Below, one piece after another: positions 25,618 through 33,717 of a stretch of 64,000 bases of DNA. Within the stretch, counting starts at the first letter, position 1. Every line of letters starts with the position of its first letter. A program made the position numbers and the translations under genes. The stretch is from Deltaproteobacteria bacterium (GTDB lineage Bacteria > Myxococcota_A > UBA796 > GCA-2862545): the NCBI GenBank assembly GCA_006226595.1, contig SBGP01000088.1, positions 62,001 through 126,000 of the forward strand. Direction: 5' to 3'. Below the pieces are notes generated by a model. The model did no database searches. It saw only the letters and a list, made by a program, of their open reading frames with translations, and had not been told where the DNA came from.

Positions 25618-26514
25618 CTACTGGAGCGGATGCTCCATCATCACGCGGGCCAGCGAGGCGTAGAGCACGCGTAACGGGTCGTCTTCGCGGAACAGCAGGC
25701 GGAAGTGGTCGGAGACCGGCCGCACGTCGGGCAGCAGGGCCACGAGCTTGCCGCTGTGGATGTCCGGCTGGACCAGGTAGTCGGGGAGGACCGCGACGCC
25801 TTCGCCGCTGACGACCATCGCGCGAATCGCGTCGATCGTCCCCATGCGGACGAGCTCTCCGAAGGTCAGGCTGTCGACGCCACCGGGCGCGTCGCGCCAG
25901 TATCTGAACAGCGGGACCTCGGCGGAGGTGTCGATGAGTACGTGGTTCGCGGCGTCCTCAGGCGTGTCGAACGGTCGGCGCTCGAGCAGCTCGGGGCTGG
26001 CGACGAGCACGTAGGCCTCTTCGTGCAGACGGATGAAGTCCACGGAGGGGTCGTGGATGCGACGCGAGCTCACGGCGCAGTTCAGCTGACGCGTGCGCAC
26101 CCGGTCCTCGAGATCCGGGCCCGAGCCCACGTACAGGTGGAAGGTGACGTGGGGGTGCGCGTCTCTGAGCGCGGGGAGCATGGGCACCAGCCACGACATG
26201 CCGAGCTCGTGCCGCGTGCCGACGACCAGGTCGACCGGTGCCGGTCCGAGCTCACCACGGGCCGCGAGGGCACAGCGTCGGGCTGCGTCGATCGCCTCCT
26301 CGGCGACGGGCAGCAGGGCCAGGCCGGCCTCGGTGAGCTCCACGCGGCGGGTCGTGCGGGTGAACAGCTCGACGCCGAACTCGTCCTCGAGCTTCTTGAT
26401 GCGCTGGCCGAGCGCCGCGGGCGTGAGCCCCACGACCTTGGAGGCGGCGCGGAAGTTGAGGAGCTTGGACGCTTCGACGAAGCAGCGCAGGGAGTCGAGA
26501 TCGGGGAGCTGCAT
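25618..26514 (-). CDS. LysR family transcriptional regulator
   Basis: 298 residues, normal LysR length. N-terminal winged helix-turn-helix: LRCFVEASKLLNFRAASKVVGLTPAALGQ then IKKLEDEFGVELFTRTTRRVELTEAG. The C-terminal effector domain includes VVGTRHELGMSWLVPMLPALRDAHPHV and the GEGVAVLPDYLV segment of the second subdomain. LysR proteins usually control a divergent neighbour; here the upstream neighbour is not divergent, so the target is unclear. The ATG has no Shine-Dalgarno; TAGGGT ends exactly six bases upstream, pointing to a leaderless mRNA. Convergent with the GH57-like gene, five bases apart. Confidence 0.93.
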   Translation of the reverse strand: MQLPDLDSLRCFVEASKLLNFRAASKVVGLTPAALGQRIKKLEDEFGVELFTRTTRRVELTEAGLALLPVAEEAIDAARRCALAARGELGPAPVDLVVGTRHELGMSWLVPMLPALRDAHPHVTFHLYVGSGPDLEDRVRTRQLNCAVSSRRIHDPSVDFIRLHEEAYVLVASPELLERRPFDTPEDAANHVLIDTSAEVPLFRYWRDAPGGVDSLTFGELVRMGTIDAIRAMVVSGEGVAVLPDYLVQPDIHSGKLVALLPDVRPVSDHFRLLFREDDPLRVLYASLARVMMEHPLQ

Positions 26515-26520
26515 GGCGCC

Positions 26521-26526
26521 ACCCTA
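26521..26526 (-). promoter_or_regulatory. Candidate -10 box TAGGGT, six bases from the LysR start codon
   Basis: On the minus strand TAGGGT, then GGCGCC, then the ATG at 26514. The spacing fits a transcript beginning at the start codon. No -35 was recognised. Confidence 0.4.
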
Positions 26527-26647
26527 CCGCGAGTCCGCGGCGCTCGATGGGTTTGTCGGCGACCCTCGCGGTCGGAACCCCGCAAACGCGCTCACGAGCG
26601 TGAACGAGCGTGCGCCTGGCGCGAGGCGGAGCCGACGTGCGACGCGA

Positions 26648-27658
26648 TCAGTCCGGCTCGAGAGCGATGTTCTGCGCGCCAGGAAGCGCCTCGCGCAGCT
26701 TCGCTTCGATGCGATCGACCTCGTCGCCGAGGTGGTCCACGATGTGCTCGGCGAAGTCGCCGAGGAAGGGCCCGACGGCTTCCGGGTCCGAGAGCTGCTT
26801 GGCGACCTCGGTGACGTCGTGGGTCTTGAGCCACTGCTCGGCGAGGTAGTGGCCGTCGAAGTCGATCTCGGCGGAGATGCGATACGCGCTCGCACCCGTG
26901 ACCGCGGCCCGCTGGATGGCCACCGACTCGATGGCCGGGTCTTCCTCGAACACGCGCTCGATGAGGGCGCGGTCGGCGGGACGCATGGCCTTGCCGATGA
27001 GCAGGCTGCGGTTCTTGTAGATCAGGAACACGGCCACGAAGCCGAGCAGGAAGCCGATGAGCAGCGTGCCCACCGCGTCCCAGATCGGGTTGTGGGTGAG
27101 GCGGACCAGGCCGATGCTGCCCATCGCGAACAGCACGCCGAGGACCGCGGCGCTGTCCTCGAGGAACACGGCGACCGCGAACGGGTCGTCGGTGGTCGCC
27201 AGGTTCTCCCAGAAGCCGAGCTCCTGCTTCTTCGCTTCGTCGCGGAGCGCCTTGACCGCGATCCACCAGCTCGCACCCTCGACGAGCAGCGAGAACACGA
27301 GGATGCCCAGTGCGATCTCGGTGCCGCCCACCTCGTGGGGGTGCTCGTCGGTGAGCGTGTGGATGCCGTGCATCACGGTCACGCCGCAGCCGACGAAGAA
27401 CAGGCCCACGGCGCTGATCAGCGACCAGACGAAGGCCTCGCGGCCGTAGCCGAAGGGGTGGACCTCGTCGGGCTCCTTGTCCGCGCGCTTGAGGCCCAGG
27501 GCCAGGAAGGCCTGGTTCGCGACGTCGGCGGCCGAGTGCACGGACTCCGAGAACATCGCCCCCGAGCCCGTCATCATGAACCCGGCGAACTTCGCGATGG
27601 TCACCAGGGTGTTGCCGCCGATCGCCGCGTACACGGCAGCCTTGCTTCCTCCGGCCAC
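26648..27658 (-). CDS. Cation diffusion facilitator (CDF) transporter, SLC30A9/ZnT9-like subgroup
   Basis: 336 residues, about six membrane helices. Helix II contains SESVHSAADVANQAF with the His/Asp metal ligands. Helix V contains VFLEDSAAVLGVLFA, the variant typical of the ZnT9/SLC30A9-like branch rather than the usual HxxxD pair. A cytosolic C-terminal ferredoxin-like domain follows (AIESVAIQRAAVTGASAYRI). It probably exports Zn2+ or another divalent metal in exchange for protons. GTG start with AGGAG upstream; only 12 bp after the thioredoxin stop, so the two are cotranscribed. Confidence 0.9.
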   Translation of the reverse strand: MAGGSKAAVYAAIGGNTLVTIAKFAGFMMTGSGAMFSESVHSAADVANQAFLALGLKRADKEPDEVHPFGYGREAFVWSLISAVGLFFVGCGVTVMHGIHTLTDEHPHEVGGTEIALGILVFSLLVEGASWWIAVKALRDEAKKQELGFWENLATTDDPFAVAVFLEDSAAVLGVLFAMGSIGLVRLTHNPIWDAVGTLLIGFLLGFVAVFLIYKNRSLLIGKAMRPADRALIERVFEEDPAIESVAIQRAAVTGASAYRISAEIDFDGHYLAEQWLKTHDVTEVAKQLSDPEAVGPFLGDFAEHIVDHLGDEVDRIEAKLREALPGAQNIALEPD

Positions 27659-27670
27659 GAGAACTCCTGC

Positions 27671-27997
27671 CTAGAGGTGGCGGCCGGTGAACGTCCGGAG
27701 CGCAGCGATGCCTCCGGTGTTGCCCATGCGGCGGTCCACGACCTCGCCGTTCTTGAAGATCAGCAGGGTGGGGATGTTCTTGACGCCGTAGCGGCTGGCG
27801 ATGGCCATGTCCCGCTGGATGTCGAGCTTGACGATCTTGAGGTTGCCGGCGTTCTCGGTCTGCACCTGCTCGAGGAGCGGCGCCATCGCGCGGCACGGGG
27901 CACACCAGGTGGCCCAGAAGTCGACGACGACGGGGGTATCGGACTGCAGGACTTCCTGGTCCCAGGTGCTGGCGGTGACGTCTTGGAGGTTGCCCAT
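27671..27997 (-). CDS. trxA: Thioredoxin
   Basis: 108 residues. Classic thioredoxin fold with active site WCAPC (31-35; the more common form is WCGPC) and the cis-proline loop NIPTLL. It reduces protein disulfides in the cytosol and is recharged by thioredoxin reductase, encoded at 62864-63790. ATG follows AGGAGT with good spacing. First gene of a two-gene unit with the CDF transporter; divergent from hemX. Confidence 0.95.
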   Translation of the reverse strand: MGNLQDVTASTWDQEVLQSDTPVVVDFWATWCAPCRAMAPLLEQVQTENAGNLKIVKLDIQRDMAIASRYGVKNIPTLLIFKNGEVVDRRMGNTGGIAALRTFTGRHL

Positions 27998-28125
27998 GGT
28001 GACTCCTGATCCGGGGGGTGGCGACCTTCGGAGGGTAACCCCCGGCCCCGGGGTGGCAACTGCGAGGATCGGTCTCGTTTCGTTGCGCTGCGTAGCCCGG
28101 CACAACCGGATAGATCGCGGGGCTC

Positions 28126-28932
28126 ATGGACCGCATCCCGTACATCGCTGTGCTCCTCGCGTATGGCCTCGTCGGCCTGGCGCATCTGCACCCCGGCATC
28201 GGGGAACGGCTCGGCGAGCGGGTTCGTACGGTGGCGTGGACCGGCGTGGTGCTCCATGGACTGGCGTTGCTGCTGCGCATGGTGACGACCACGATCGGCC
28301 CGGGCTTCCCCGAGGCGATCTCCGCGGGCGCGCTCGGGATCATGGGCGCGTACGCACTGGCCGGAAAGGGCCGCTTGTCGGCCCTGGGGCTGTTGCTCGC
28401 GCCGCTGGCCACCGTGCTCCTCGGCACCGCGCTGGTGGTGCCGCACCGCCAGGTGGCCGCGCTCGAACACTCGGACGCGGTGATTCCGTGGCTGCCCGTC
28501 CACCTCGGGCTCGTGTTCTTCGGGATCGCGAGCTTCGCGCTGTCTTTCGCCGTCGCGGTGCTCTACCTGCTCGTTCGCCGCGAGCTCAAGAACAAGCGCT
28601 TCGACCGACTCGGCCGACTCCCGTCGCTCGAGGTGCTCGACTCGCTGCAGTTCCGGGCCACGCTGTTCGGCTTCGGCGCGTTGACGCTGGGCATCGGCGT
28701 CGGGGGTGGCATCGCCGCGGTGGCTCTCGACGAGCCGTGGGCCTGGGATCCCAAGGTCGGCTTCTCGCTGCTGCTCTGGGCCTGGTACGGCGCGTCGCTC
28801 CAGCTGCGTCTGGTCGGTGGCTGGCGCGGCAAGTGGGCGGCCCTGTTCGCGATCGTCGGCTTCGCGGGCGCGCTGTTCTCGCTGCTCGGCCTCAACTTCG
28901 TGTCGACGGGGTGGCACGGCTATGGGGGCTGA
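28126..28932 (+). CDS. hemX: HemX / CcsA-type cytochrome c assembly membrane protein
   Basis: 268 residues, eight membrane helices. The C-terminal half carries the CcmC/CcsA/HemX signature around PWAWDPKVGFSLLLWAWYGASL (the tryptophan-rich WD-P-K segment that handles heme) and ends with NFVSTGWHGYG. Conserved histidines at about 104 (VPHRQ), 124 (LPVHLGL) and near the end could hold heme. Placed directly before hemA with an 11-bp overlap, this is the HemX arrangement, in which it limits glutamyl-tRNA reductase level or delivers heme; a role in cytochrome c maturation is the alternative. TAGATC is nine bases before the ATG; Shine-Dalgarno is weak. Confidence 0.85.
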   Translation: MDRIPYIAVLLAYGLVGLAHLHPGIGERLGERVRTVAWTGVVLHGLALLLRMVTTTIGPGFPEAISAGALGIMGAYALAGKGRLSALGLLLAPLATVLLGTALVVPHRQVAALEHSDAVIPWLPVHLGLVFFGIASFALSFAVAVLYLLVRRELKNKRFDRLGRLPSLEVLDSLQFRATLFGFGALTLGIGVGGGIAAVALDEPWAWDPKVGFSLLLWAWYGASLQLRLVGGWRGKWAALFAIVGFAGALFSLLGLNFVSTGWHGYGG

Positions 28933-30190
28933 CGCGCTGCTGGCCGTGGGCCTGTCGTACCGCACCGCTCCCGTGAACGTGCGCGAGCGGCTCGCCGTCG
29001 ACGACCTGGGGGTCCACCGAACCCTGGCGAACCTCGTGTCGAGCGGCGTGAGCCGCGAGGCGCTGCTGATCTCGACCTGCAACCGCGTCGAGCTGTACAC
29101 CGTGCCCGGCCGCGGAGGGGAGAGCGCGGTGGCCGAGTTCTTCTCGACCTTCCGTGGACCCGAGGGCGAGCCCCTCGACCGCTACCTGTACTGGCATCGC
29201 GGACGCGAGGCCGTGCAGCACCTGTTCCGCGTCAGCTCCGCCCTCGACTCGATGGTGCTCGGCGAGCCGCAGATCCTCGGCCAGGTCAAGGAGGCGGTGC
29301 GCCAGGCCCAGGAGGCCAACACCCTCGGGCGCGTGCTGCATCGCCTCACCCAGCGGTCCCTCGCCGTCGGCAAGCGAGTGCGTACCGAGACGGCGCTCGG
29401 TCAGCATCGCGTGGGCATCGGCAACGCTGGCGTCGACCTCGCGACCCAGATCTTCGGCGATCTGCGCGGCCGCCGCGCGATGCTCATCGGCGTGGGCGAG
29501 ATGGGCCGCCAGGTGGCCAATGCGCTGCAGACCGCGGGTCTGCACGAGCTCGTGGTGTGCAACCGGACGTGGGATCGCGCGCGCGAGCTCGCCGAAATCC
29601 AGGGCGGTACGGCGATCGAGTGGGGGCGCCTCGGCGAGTACCTTGGCCGCGTGGACATCGCGATTGCCGCGACGGGCGCGACCGAGCCGGTGCTGCGGGC
29701 TGCGGACGTTCGCTCGGCGCTGAGGGCGCGCAACTACCGGCCGCTGCTGCTCGTCGATCTCTCGGTCCCGCGCAACATCGCCTCGGACGTCGACGGCATC
29801 GAGGATGCCTACCTGTTCAACGTCGACCACCTGCGTGACGTGCAGTCGCGCGGCAAGGCTCTCCGCGAAGAGGCGGCCCAGGACGCGCACGCGCTCGTCG
29901 ACGACGAGACCGACCGGTTCATGACCTCGCTCGCCGAGCTCGACGTCTCCGAGCGCATCGGTGGGCTGGTTCGCCACTTCGAGGCCGTGCGGGCTGCCGA
30001 GATCGAGCGCAGCGGCCGGCTCGTCGCGGAGCTCGATGACGAGCAGCGCGAGGCGCTCGACGCGATGTCGCGCGCGCTGGTGAAGAAGGTGCTGCATCAA
30101 CCCCTTCAGGCGCTGCGCCAGGCCGCGCGCGAAGGTGACGCAGAGCGAGTGGAAGCCATCCTCCACGCGCTCGGCGAGGAGGACGCTTGA
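28922..30190 (+). CDS. hemA: Glutamyl-tRNA reductase
   Basis: 422 residues. First step of C5-pathway tetrapyrrole synthesis: NADPH-dependent reduction of glutamyl-tRNA to glutamate-1-semialdehyde. The catalytic cysteine is C53 in STCNRVE. DSMVLGEPQILGQVKEA and the NADPH-binding LIGVGEMGRQVA follow, then LVDLSVPRNI and a C-terminal dimerisation helix region. ATG overlaps the end of hemX; stop overlaps hemC (TTGA). The trio hemX-hemA-hemC is one operon. Confidence 0.97.
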   Translation: MGADALLAVGLSYRTAPVNVRERLAVDDLGVHRTLANLVSSGVSREALLISTCNRVELYTVPGRGGESAVAEFFSTFRGPEGEPLDRYLYWHRGREAVQHLFRVSSALDSMVLGEPQILGQVKEAVRQAQEANTLGRVLHRLTQRSLAVGKRVRTETALGQHRVGIGNAGVDLATQIFGDLRGRRAMLIGVGEMGRQVANALQTAGLHELVVCNRTWDRARELAEIQGGTAIEWGRLGEYLGRVDIAIAATGATEPVLRAADVRSALRARNYRPLLLVDLSVPRNIASDVDGIEDAYLFNVDHLRDVQSRGKALREEAAQDAHALVDDETDRFMTSLAELDVSERIGGLVRHFEAVRAAEIERSGRLVAELDDEQREALDAMSRALVKKVLHQPLQALRQAAREGDAERVEAILHALGEEDA

Positions 30191-31050
30191 GGACCCTGAA
30201 GCTCGGAACGCGCGGGTCGCTGCTCGCCAGGACCCAGAGCGGACACGTGGCCGAGGCCATCACCCGCGCGACCGGCATTCCCGTCGAGCTCGTGATCATC
30301 ACGACCCGCGGCGACAAAGTGCAGGACCGCCCGCTAGCCGAGGTCGGTGGCAAGGGCCTGTTCACCCTGGAGCTCGAGCAGGGCCTGCTCGACGGAAGCC
30401 TCGATCTCGCCGTGCACTCGATGAAGGACATGCCCACCGACATGCCGGAGGGGCTGATCTTCGGAGCGATCCCCAAGCGGGTCGACCCGCGCGATGCGCT
30501 CGTCGGCGCCACCCTCGACGAGCTCTCCGCCGGCGCGGTGATCGGCACGGGCTCCGCACGACGGGCCGCCCAGCTTCGCCGCCTGCGTCCGGACCTCGAG
30601 ATCCGCGGCATCCGTGGAAACGTCCCCACCCGCATCGCCAAGCTCGAAGAGGGCTACGACGCGGTCGTGCTCGCGGCCGCGGGACTGGCGCGACTCGACC
30701 TGCTCGGTGAGGCGCGGGAGCTGTTCGCGGAGGACCAGTTCGTGCCGGCGGTCGGGCAGGGAGCCCTCGCGGTGCAGTGCCGCGCGGACGACGCCGAGCT
30801 GCTCGGATGGCTCGCCCGGATCCACGACGAGCCCACCGCGCGCGCAGTCGAGGCCGAGCGGGCTTTCCTGCAGACCGTCTCCGGCGGGTGCTCGGTGCCG
30901 GCGGCCTGCCACGTGAGCTTCGAGGACGGACGAGCCCACGTGCACGCGATGTGGGAGCGCGACGGTCAGCTGCGTCGAACGCGGCTCGAGGGGCCGGCCG
31001 AAGAGGCCGTGACCTACGCTGTCGCCGCGGCCAAGGGTCTCGCCAGCTAG
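30187..31050 (+). CDS. hemC: Porphobilinogen deaminase (hydroxymethylbilane synthase)
   Basis: 287 residues, slightly short for the family (about 305-315). Condenses four porphobilinogens into hydroxymethylbilane. Motifs: LKLGTRGSLLARTQS, the catalytic aspartate region LAVHSMKDMPT, GSARRAAQL, GNVPTRI and the dipyrromethane attachment C235 in SGGCSVP. The C-terminal domain is trimmed after that. Start is TTG overlapping the hemA stop; the preceding bases within hemA supply GAGG. Converges on the MNIO gene, 10 bp away. Confidence 0.96.
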   Translation: MRTLKLGTRGSLLARTQSGHVAEAITRATGIPVELVIITTRGDKVQDRPLAEVGGKGLFTLELEQGLLDGSLDLAVHSMKDMPTDMPEGLIFGAIPKRVDPRDALVGATLDELSAGAVIGTGSARRAAQLRRLRPDLEIRGIRGNVPTRIAKLEEGYDAVVLAAAGLARLDLLGEARELFAEDQFVPAVGQGALAVQCRADDAELLGWLARIHDEPTARAVEAERAFLQTVSGGCSVPAACHVSFEDGRAHVHAMWERDGQLRRTRLEGPAEEAVTYAVAAAKGLAS

Positions 31051-31060
31051 CTCGCCGAGG

Positions 31061-32311
31061 TCATGGGCTCGCGGCCTCCCAGAGCGCGGCCTCTTGCCAC
31101 GGGAAGAAGGCGGTGGCGGGGGTGGCGCGATGGTACGCGAAGAACCGCCGCGCGAAGCCTGCCGGGTCTGCATCCGCCGCCTCGGTCGCGCCGGAGACGC
31201 CGTGGAGCACGCGCTCGTAGCGGAGCTTCGCCATGAGCATGGCCGAGAGCTTCACACCGTCGGCATCGGCGGCGGACAAGGCGATGCGATGGGGCTCGGG
31301 CAGGTGTTCGCTGGTGGTCGCGAGTCCGCTCCGGGTGCGGAGAGCGGGGCCGAGCGAGCGTTCCCAGCGCAGCCAGGCCTCGTCGCCGATGGCCGGGAGC
31401 AGTGGCATCGGCTCGGGCTCGGACGGCGTGTGCCGCGGCACGGCGGCGCACAGCGCGCGCAGCCGGCGAAGCTCGCGGTCGACCTCGGGGACCTCCGCGT
31501 CGAGCAGCGTGCCCTCCATGCGCTCGAGCAGCACGCCGCGCAGGTTCGGGCAGTAGGGAAGCACGGCCTCGAACAGCCGCCACACAGGCTCGGGCACCGC
31601 GCCGTCATGCCCGTCGAGCCACATCGGTCGCAGCCCGCCGCCCCACGCCGGGTCCGCGGGGCTGCCTCCGGAGAGGTGGATCTCGATCACCCGCGTCAGA
31701 TCGAGGTGAGCGAGCCATGCCTCCGCCGAGAACCCGCCGTTGCGGGCCATCGTCCACACGTTGTGCAGATCGAGGAGGATGTGGCTGTCGGCCTCGCGGG
31801 CGATAGCGGTCTGCAGGGCGGCATCGCGGCACGGATCGCCCCAGTGGGCATAGAACGCGGTGGTCTCGAGGCCCACCTCGGGCGACACCGCGCGCATGGC
31901 GTCGAGTCGAGCCGCCGTGTGCTCCACCGCATCGGGGGTGGGCAACGGTGGCATGGGGAGGCTGATCCATTCGCCGCCGAGGGCGAGGCCGTGGTGATCC
32001 GTCCACCAGTCGTACGAGCGCTCGCTGGCGGTCTTGGCGCGCCAGGCGTCGACGCGAGCGTGGTCGTCCGGGGCCGCGGTCGCGGGCGAGAGGCCCACGC
32101 CATGAGCGACGACGGGGAGCTGAAAGCTCGCCGCGACCTCGTCGTAGAGCCGCGCGTACCCGTTGTCGACGAGCGTGCCGTCCGGGGCGTGCTTCCAGCC
32201 GGTCTCCGGCGCGATGCCGATGTAGTCGGCGTGCGCGCGCACGAGCGGTACCGCTCGCCGATGGAAGTCGAGGTCCGGGTGGAGCATGAAGCCGACGGGA
32301 ATCGCGCGCAT
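31061..32311 (-). CDS. DUF692 / multinuclear non-heme iron oxidative enzyme (MNIO) family protein with C-terminal extension
   Basis: 416 residues. Residues 1 to about 280 are a DUF692 TIM barrel: YIGIAPE, VVAHGVGLS (H70), TDHHG (105-108), GLETTAFY (E149), LLDLHNVW (D181, N184), EIHLSGG (H212), LDGHDGAVPEPVW (H235, D236), LLERMEG (E263). These match the positions of iron ligands in MbnB and TglH, so the metal site looks intact. Known members rebuild cysteines of ribosomal peptides into oxazolone, thiooxazole or related groups. About 120 extra helical residues follow, possibly standing in for the usual separate partner (MbnC/DUF2063). Last gene of a four-gene cassette with two Tat-exported, two-cysteine proteins. 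Confidence 0.85.
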   Translation of the reverse strand: MRAIPVGFMLHPDLDFHRRAVPLVRAHADYIGIAPETGWKHAPDGTLVDNGYARLYDEVAASFQLPVVAHGVGLSPATAAPDDHARVDAWRAKTASERSYDWWTDHHGLALGGEWISLPMPPLPTPDAVEHTAARLDAMRAVSPEVGLETTAFYAHWGDPCRDAALQTAIAREADSHILLDLHNVWTMARNGGFSAEAWLAHLDLTRVIEIHLSGGSPADPAWGGGLRPMWLDGHDGAVPEPVWRLFEAVLPYCPNLRGVLLERMEGTLLDAEVPEVDRELRRLRALCAAVPRHTPSEPEPMPLLPAIGDEAWLRWERSLGPALRTRSGLATTSEHLPEPHRIALSAADADGVKLSAMLMAKLRYERVLHGVSGATEAADADPAGFARRFFAYHRATPATAFFPWQEAALWEAASP

Positions 32312-32320
32312 GAACCCAGG

Positions 32321-33016
32321 CTACTCGAACAGATACAGGACCATGGACACGCCCATCGGCACGTGACCCATGCCGCAGTCCACGGCGGCCGGCTCCTCGC
32401 CGAGCAGGTGGCCTCCCGCGCAGCCTCCGCCGCGCACGTACCAGCGGGCGCCGACCGGGGCGGTGGAGGACAACTGAGCTCGCAGGGCGCGACCGTCGCC
32501 GGTGCGCTCGGGCAGTTGGTGACGGACAGTGCGCTCGAGCTGCGCCACCCGGTCGCGCTGCCGCTCATCGAAGGCGCGCTGCTGGGCTGCCCAGTCCTCC
32601 TCCCAGGGAGACTTCAGGGTGGCGTCGGGCGCGGCGAGGGGGGAGAACACGGCCTTGGTGCCGGCGGGGATGACCGCGGTGTCGACCACGACGAGCAGGG
32701 GTTCTCCGCGCGGGGCCGAGGGAACCAGCGCGCGCAGGTCCGCCATCGTCGCCGCTACGAGCTCGGTGGCCGCGAGCTGATCGAGTAGCTCCTCGCTTCC
32801 CAGCGTGAGCAGCTCGGCGAGCAGCTCCCCGCGAGACCACTTCTCGCCGTCGTCCTCGGGGATCACGAGCACGACGAGGTGAACGCCGCGGTCCACCGCG
32901 CGCCGGAAGGCGGCGGACACCGCCTGCAGCTCGTCCTGGGGGCCAGCATGCGCGAAGGGTGCGAACAGCGCCCCGGCGGCCAGGCCACGCAGGAGCCGGC
33001 GGCGTGACCAGGCCAT
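32321..33016 (-). CDS. Tat-exported hypothetical protein B with C-terminal two-cysteine CGMGH motif
   Basis: 231 residues, paralog of the next entry. Twin-arginine signal SRRRLLRGLAAGALF, cleavage probably after FAHA. The core shares ELxAVxAAFRxAxDxG, then VIPEDDGEKW (51-60). The only cysteines of the precursor are C199 in RGGGCAGGH and C214 in VDCGMGHVP. After them comes a hydrophobic end MVLYLFE. The core could be thioredoxin-like, but without a CxxC. The stop lies nine bases before the MNIO start, and the start overlaps protein A's stop. Function unknown; its cysteines are reasonable candidates for MNIO modification or metal binding (inference). Confidence 0.78.
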   Translation of the reverse strand: MAWSRRRLLRGLAAGALFAPFAHAGPQDELQAVSAAFRRAVDRGVHLVVLVIPEDDGEKWSRGELLAELLTLGSEELLDQLAATELVAATMADLRALVPSAPRGEPLLVVVDTAVIPAGTKAVFSPLAAPDATLKSPWEEDWAAQQRAFDERQRDRVAQLERTVRHQLPERTGDGRALRAQLSSTAPVGARWYVRGGGCAGGHLLGEEPAAVDCGMGHVPMGVSMVLYLFE

Positions 33017-33717
33017 CAGGCGTCGACCTCGAAGAAGTACATCACCCGAGCGGAGCGCGCGTTGACGTGGCCCATGCCGCAGCCGACGGCCATCTGACGG
33101 GTGGCGCCTTCGACCATGGTCCCGCATCCGCCCGAGCGGGCCCAGTGGCTGCCCTCCACGGGCTCGGCGAGCACCTCGGTCCGGAAGCGCTGGATCGCCC
33201 GGGCGCGCTGCGGTGGCTCGGGAAGCGCGGCGAGCACGAGGTCGGAGAGCGCGGCGATGCGTGCGTCGATGGCGTCGTCCGTCTGCTTCTCGCGCTGCTC
33301 CCAGCTCATGTCACCGCCCCAGTCGGGGTCGTCGACGAGCCTGGTGGACAGCGGGTTCACCGCGGCGGGCACGGCACTCGCGTCGATGGCGAACATCAGG
33401 GCCTTGGCGTCGATGGCGCCAGGCACCAGCGTTGCGAGGTCCTCGCGGCGCGCGGCGACGAGTACGGCGTGCCCGAGCCTGGCCTGCACGTCGAGATCGC
33501 CGTGGTTGATGAGCTCGCCGAAGGCCCGGCCGAGTCGCCACTTCTCGCCGTTGTCGTCGGGGATCACGAACACGAGGAGTGGACGACCCTCGTCGGCGGC
33601 GGTGCGGAATGCGGCGGCCACGGCGGCGAGCTCGGTCGGCGCGCCTTCGAATGCCTGCACCACCGTGGGAAGCGCGAGGGTGGCGAGGGCGGCGGTGAGG
33701 AAGCGGCGGCGGTTCAT
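33016..33717 (-). CDS. Tat-exported hypothetical protein A with C-terminal two-cysteine CGMGH motif
   Basis: 233 residues. N terminus MNRRRFLTAALATLALP is a clear twin-arginine signal with AxA-like cleavage near VVQA. Shared with protein B: the core ELAAVAAAFRTAADEG, VIPDDNGEKW (51-60), and the C terminus with exactly two cysteines, C198 in RSGGCG and C213 in VGCGMGHV, H217 following in CxxxH spacing. The two paralogs line up almost without gaps, so the duplication is old (overall identity perhaps a third) while the tail is conserved. Overlaps both neighbours by one to three bases. No known family recognised. Confidence 0.78.
   Translation of the reverse strand: MNRRRFLTAALATLALPTVVQAFEGAPTELAAVAAAFRTAADEGRPLLVFVIPDDNGEKWRLGRAFGELINHGDLDVQARLGHAVLVAARREDLATLVPGAIDAKALMFAIDASAVPAAVNPLSTRLVDDPDWGGDMSWEQREKQTDDAIDARIAALSDLVLAALPEPPQRARAIQRFRTEVLAEPVEGSHWARSGGCGTMVEGATRQMAVGCGMGHVNARSARVMYFFEVDA

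Noticed and set aside
28038-28054. Small GC palindrome between trxA and hemX as terminator
   Set aside because: The genes are divergent, so no terminator is expected, and the stem is only about five pairs in a C/G-rich stretch.
33014-33717. Reading the CGMGH tail as a c-type heme site
   Set aside because: The motif is CxxxH, not CxxCH, and Tat export does not suit c-type maturation, which works on unfolded Sec substrates. Kept only as one metal-binding possibility.
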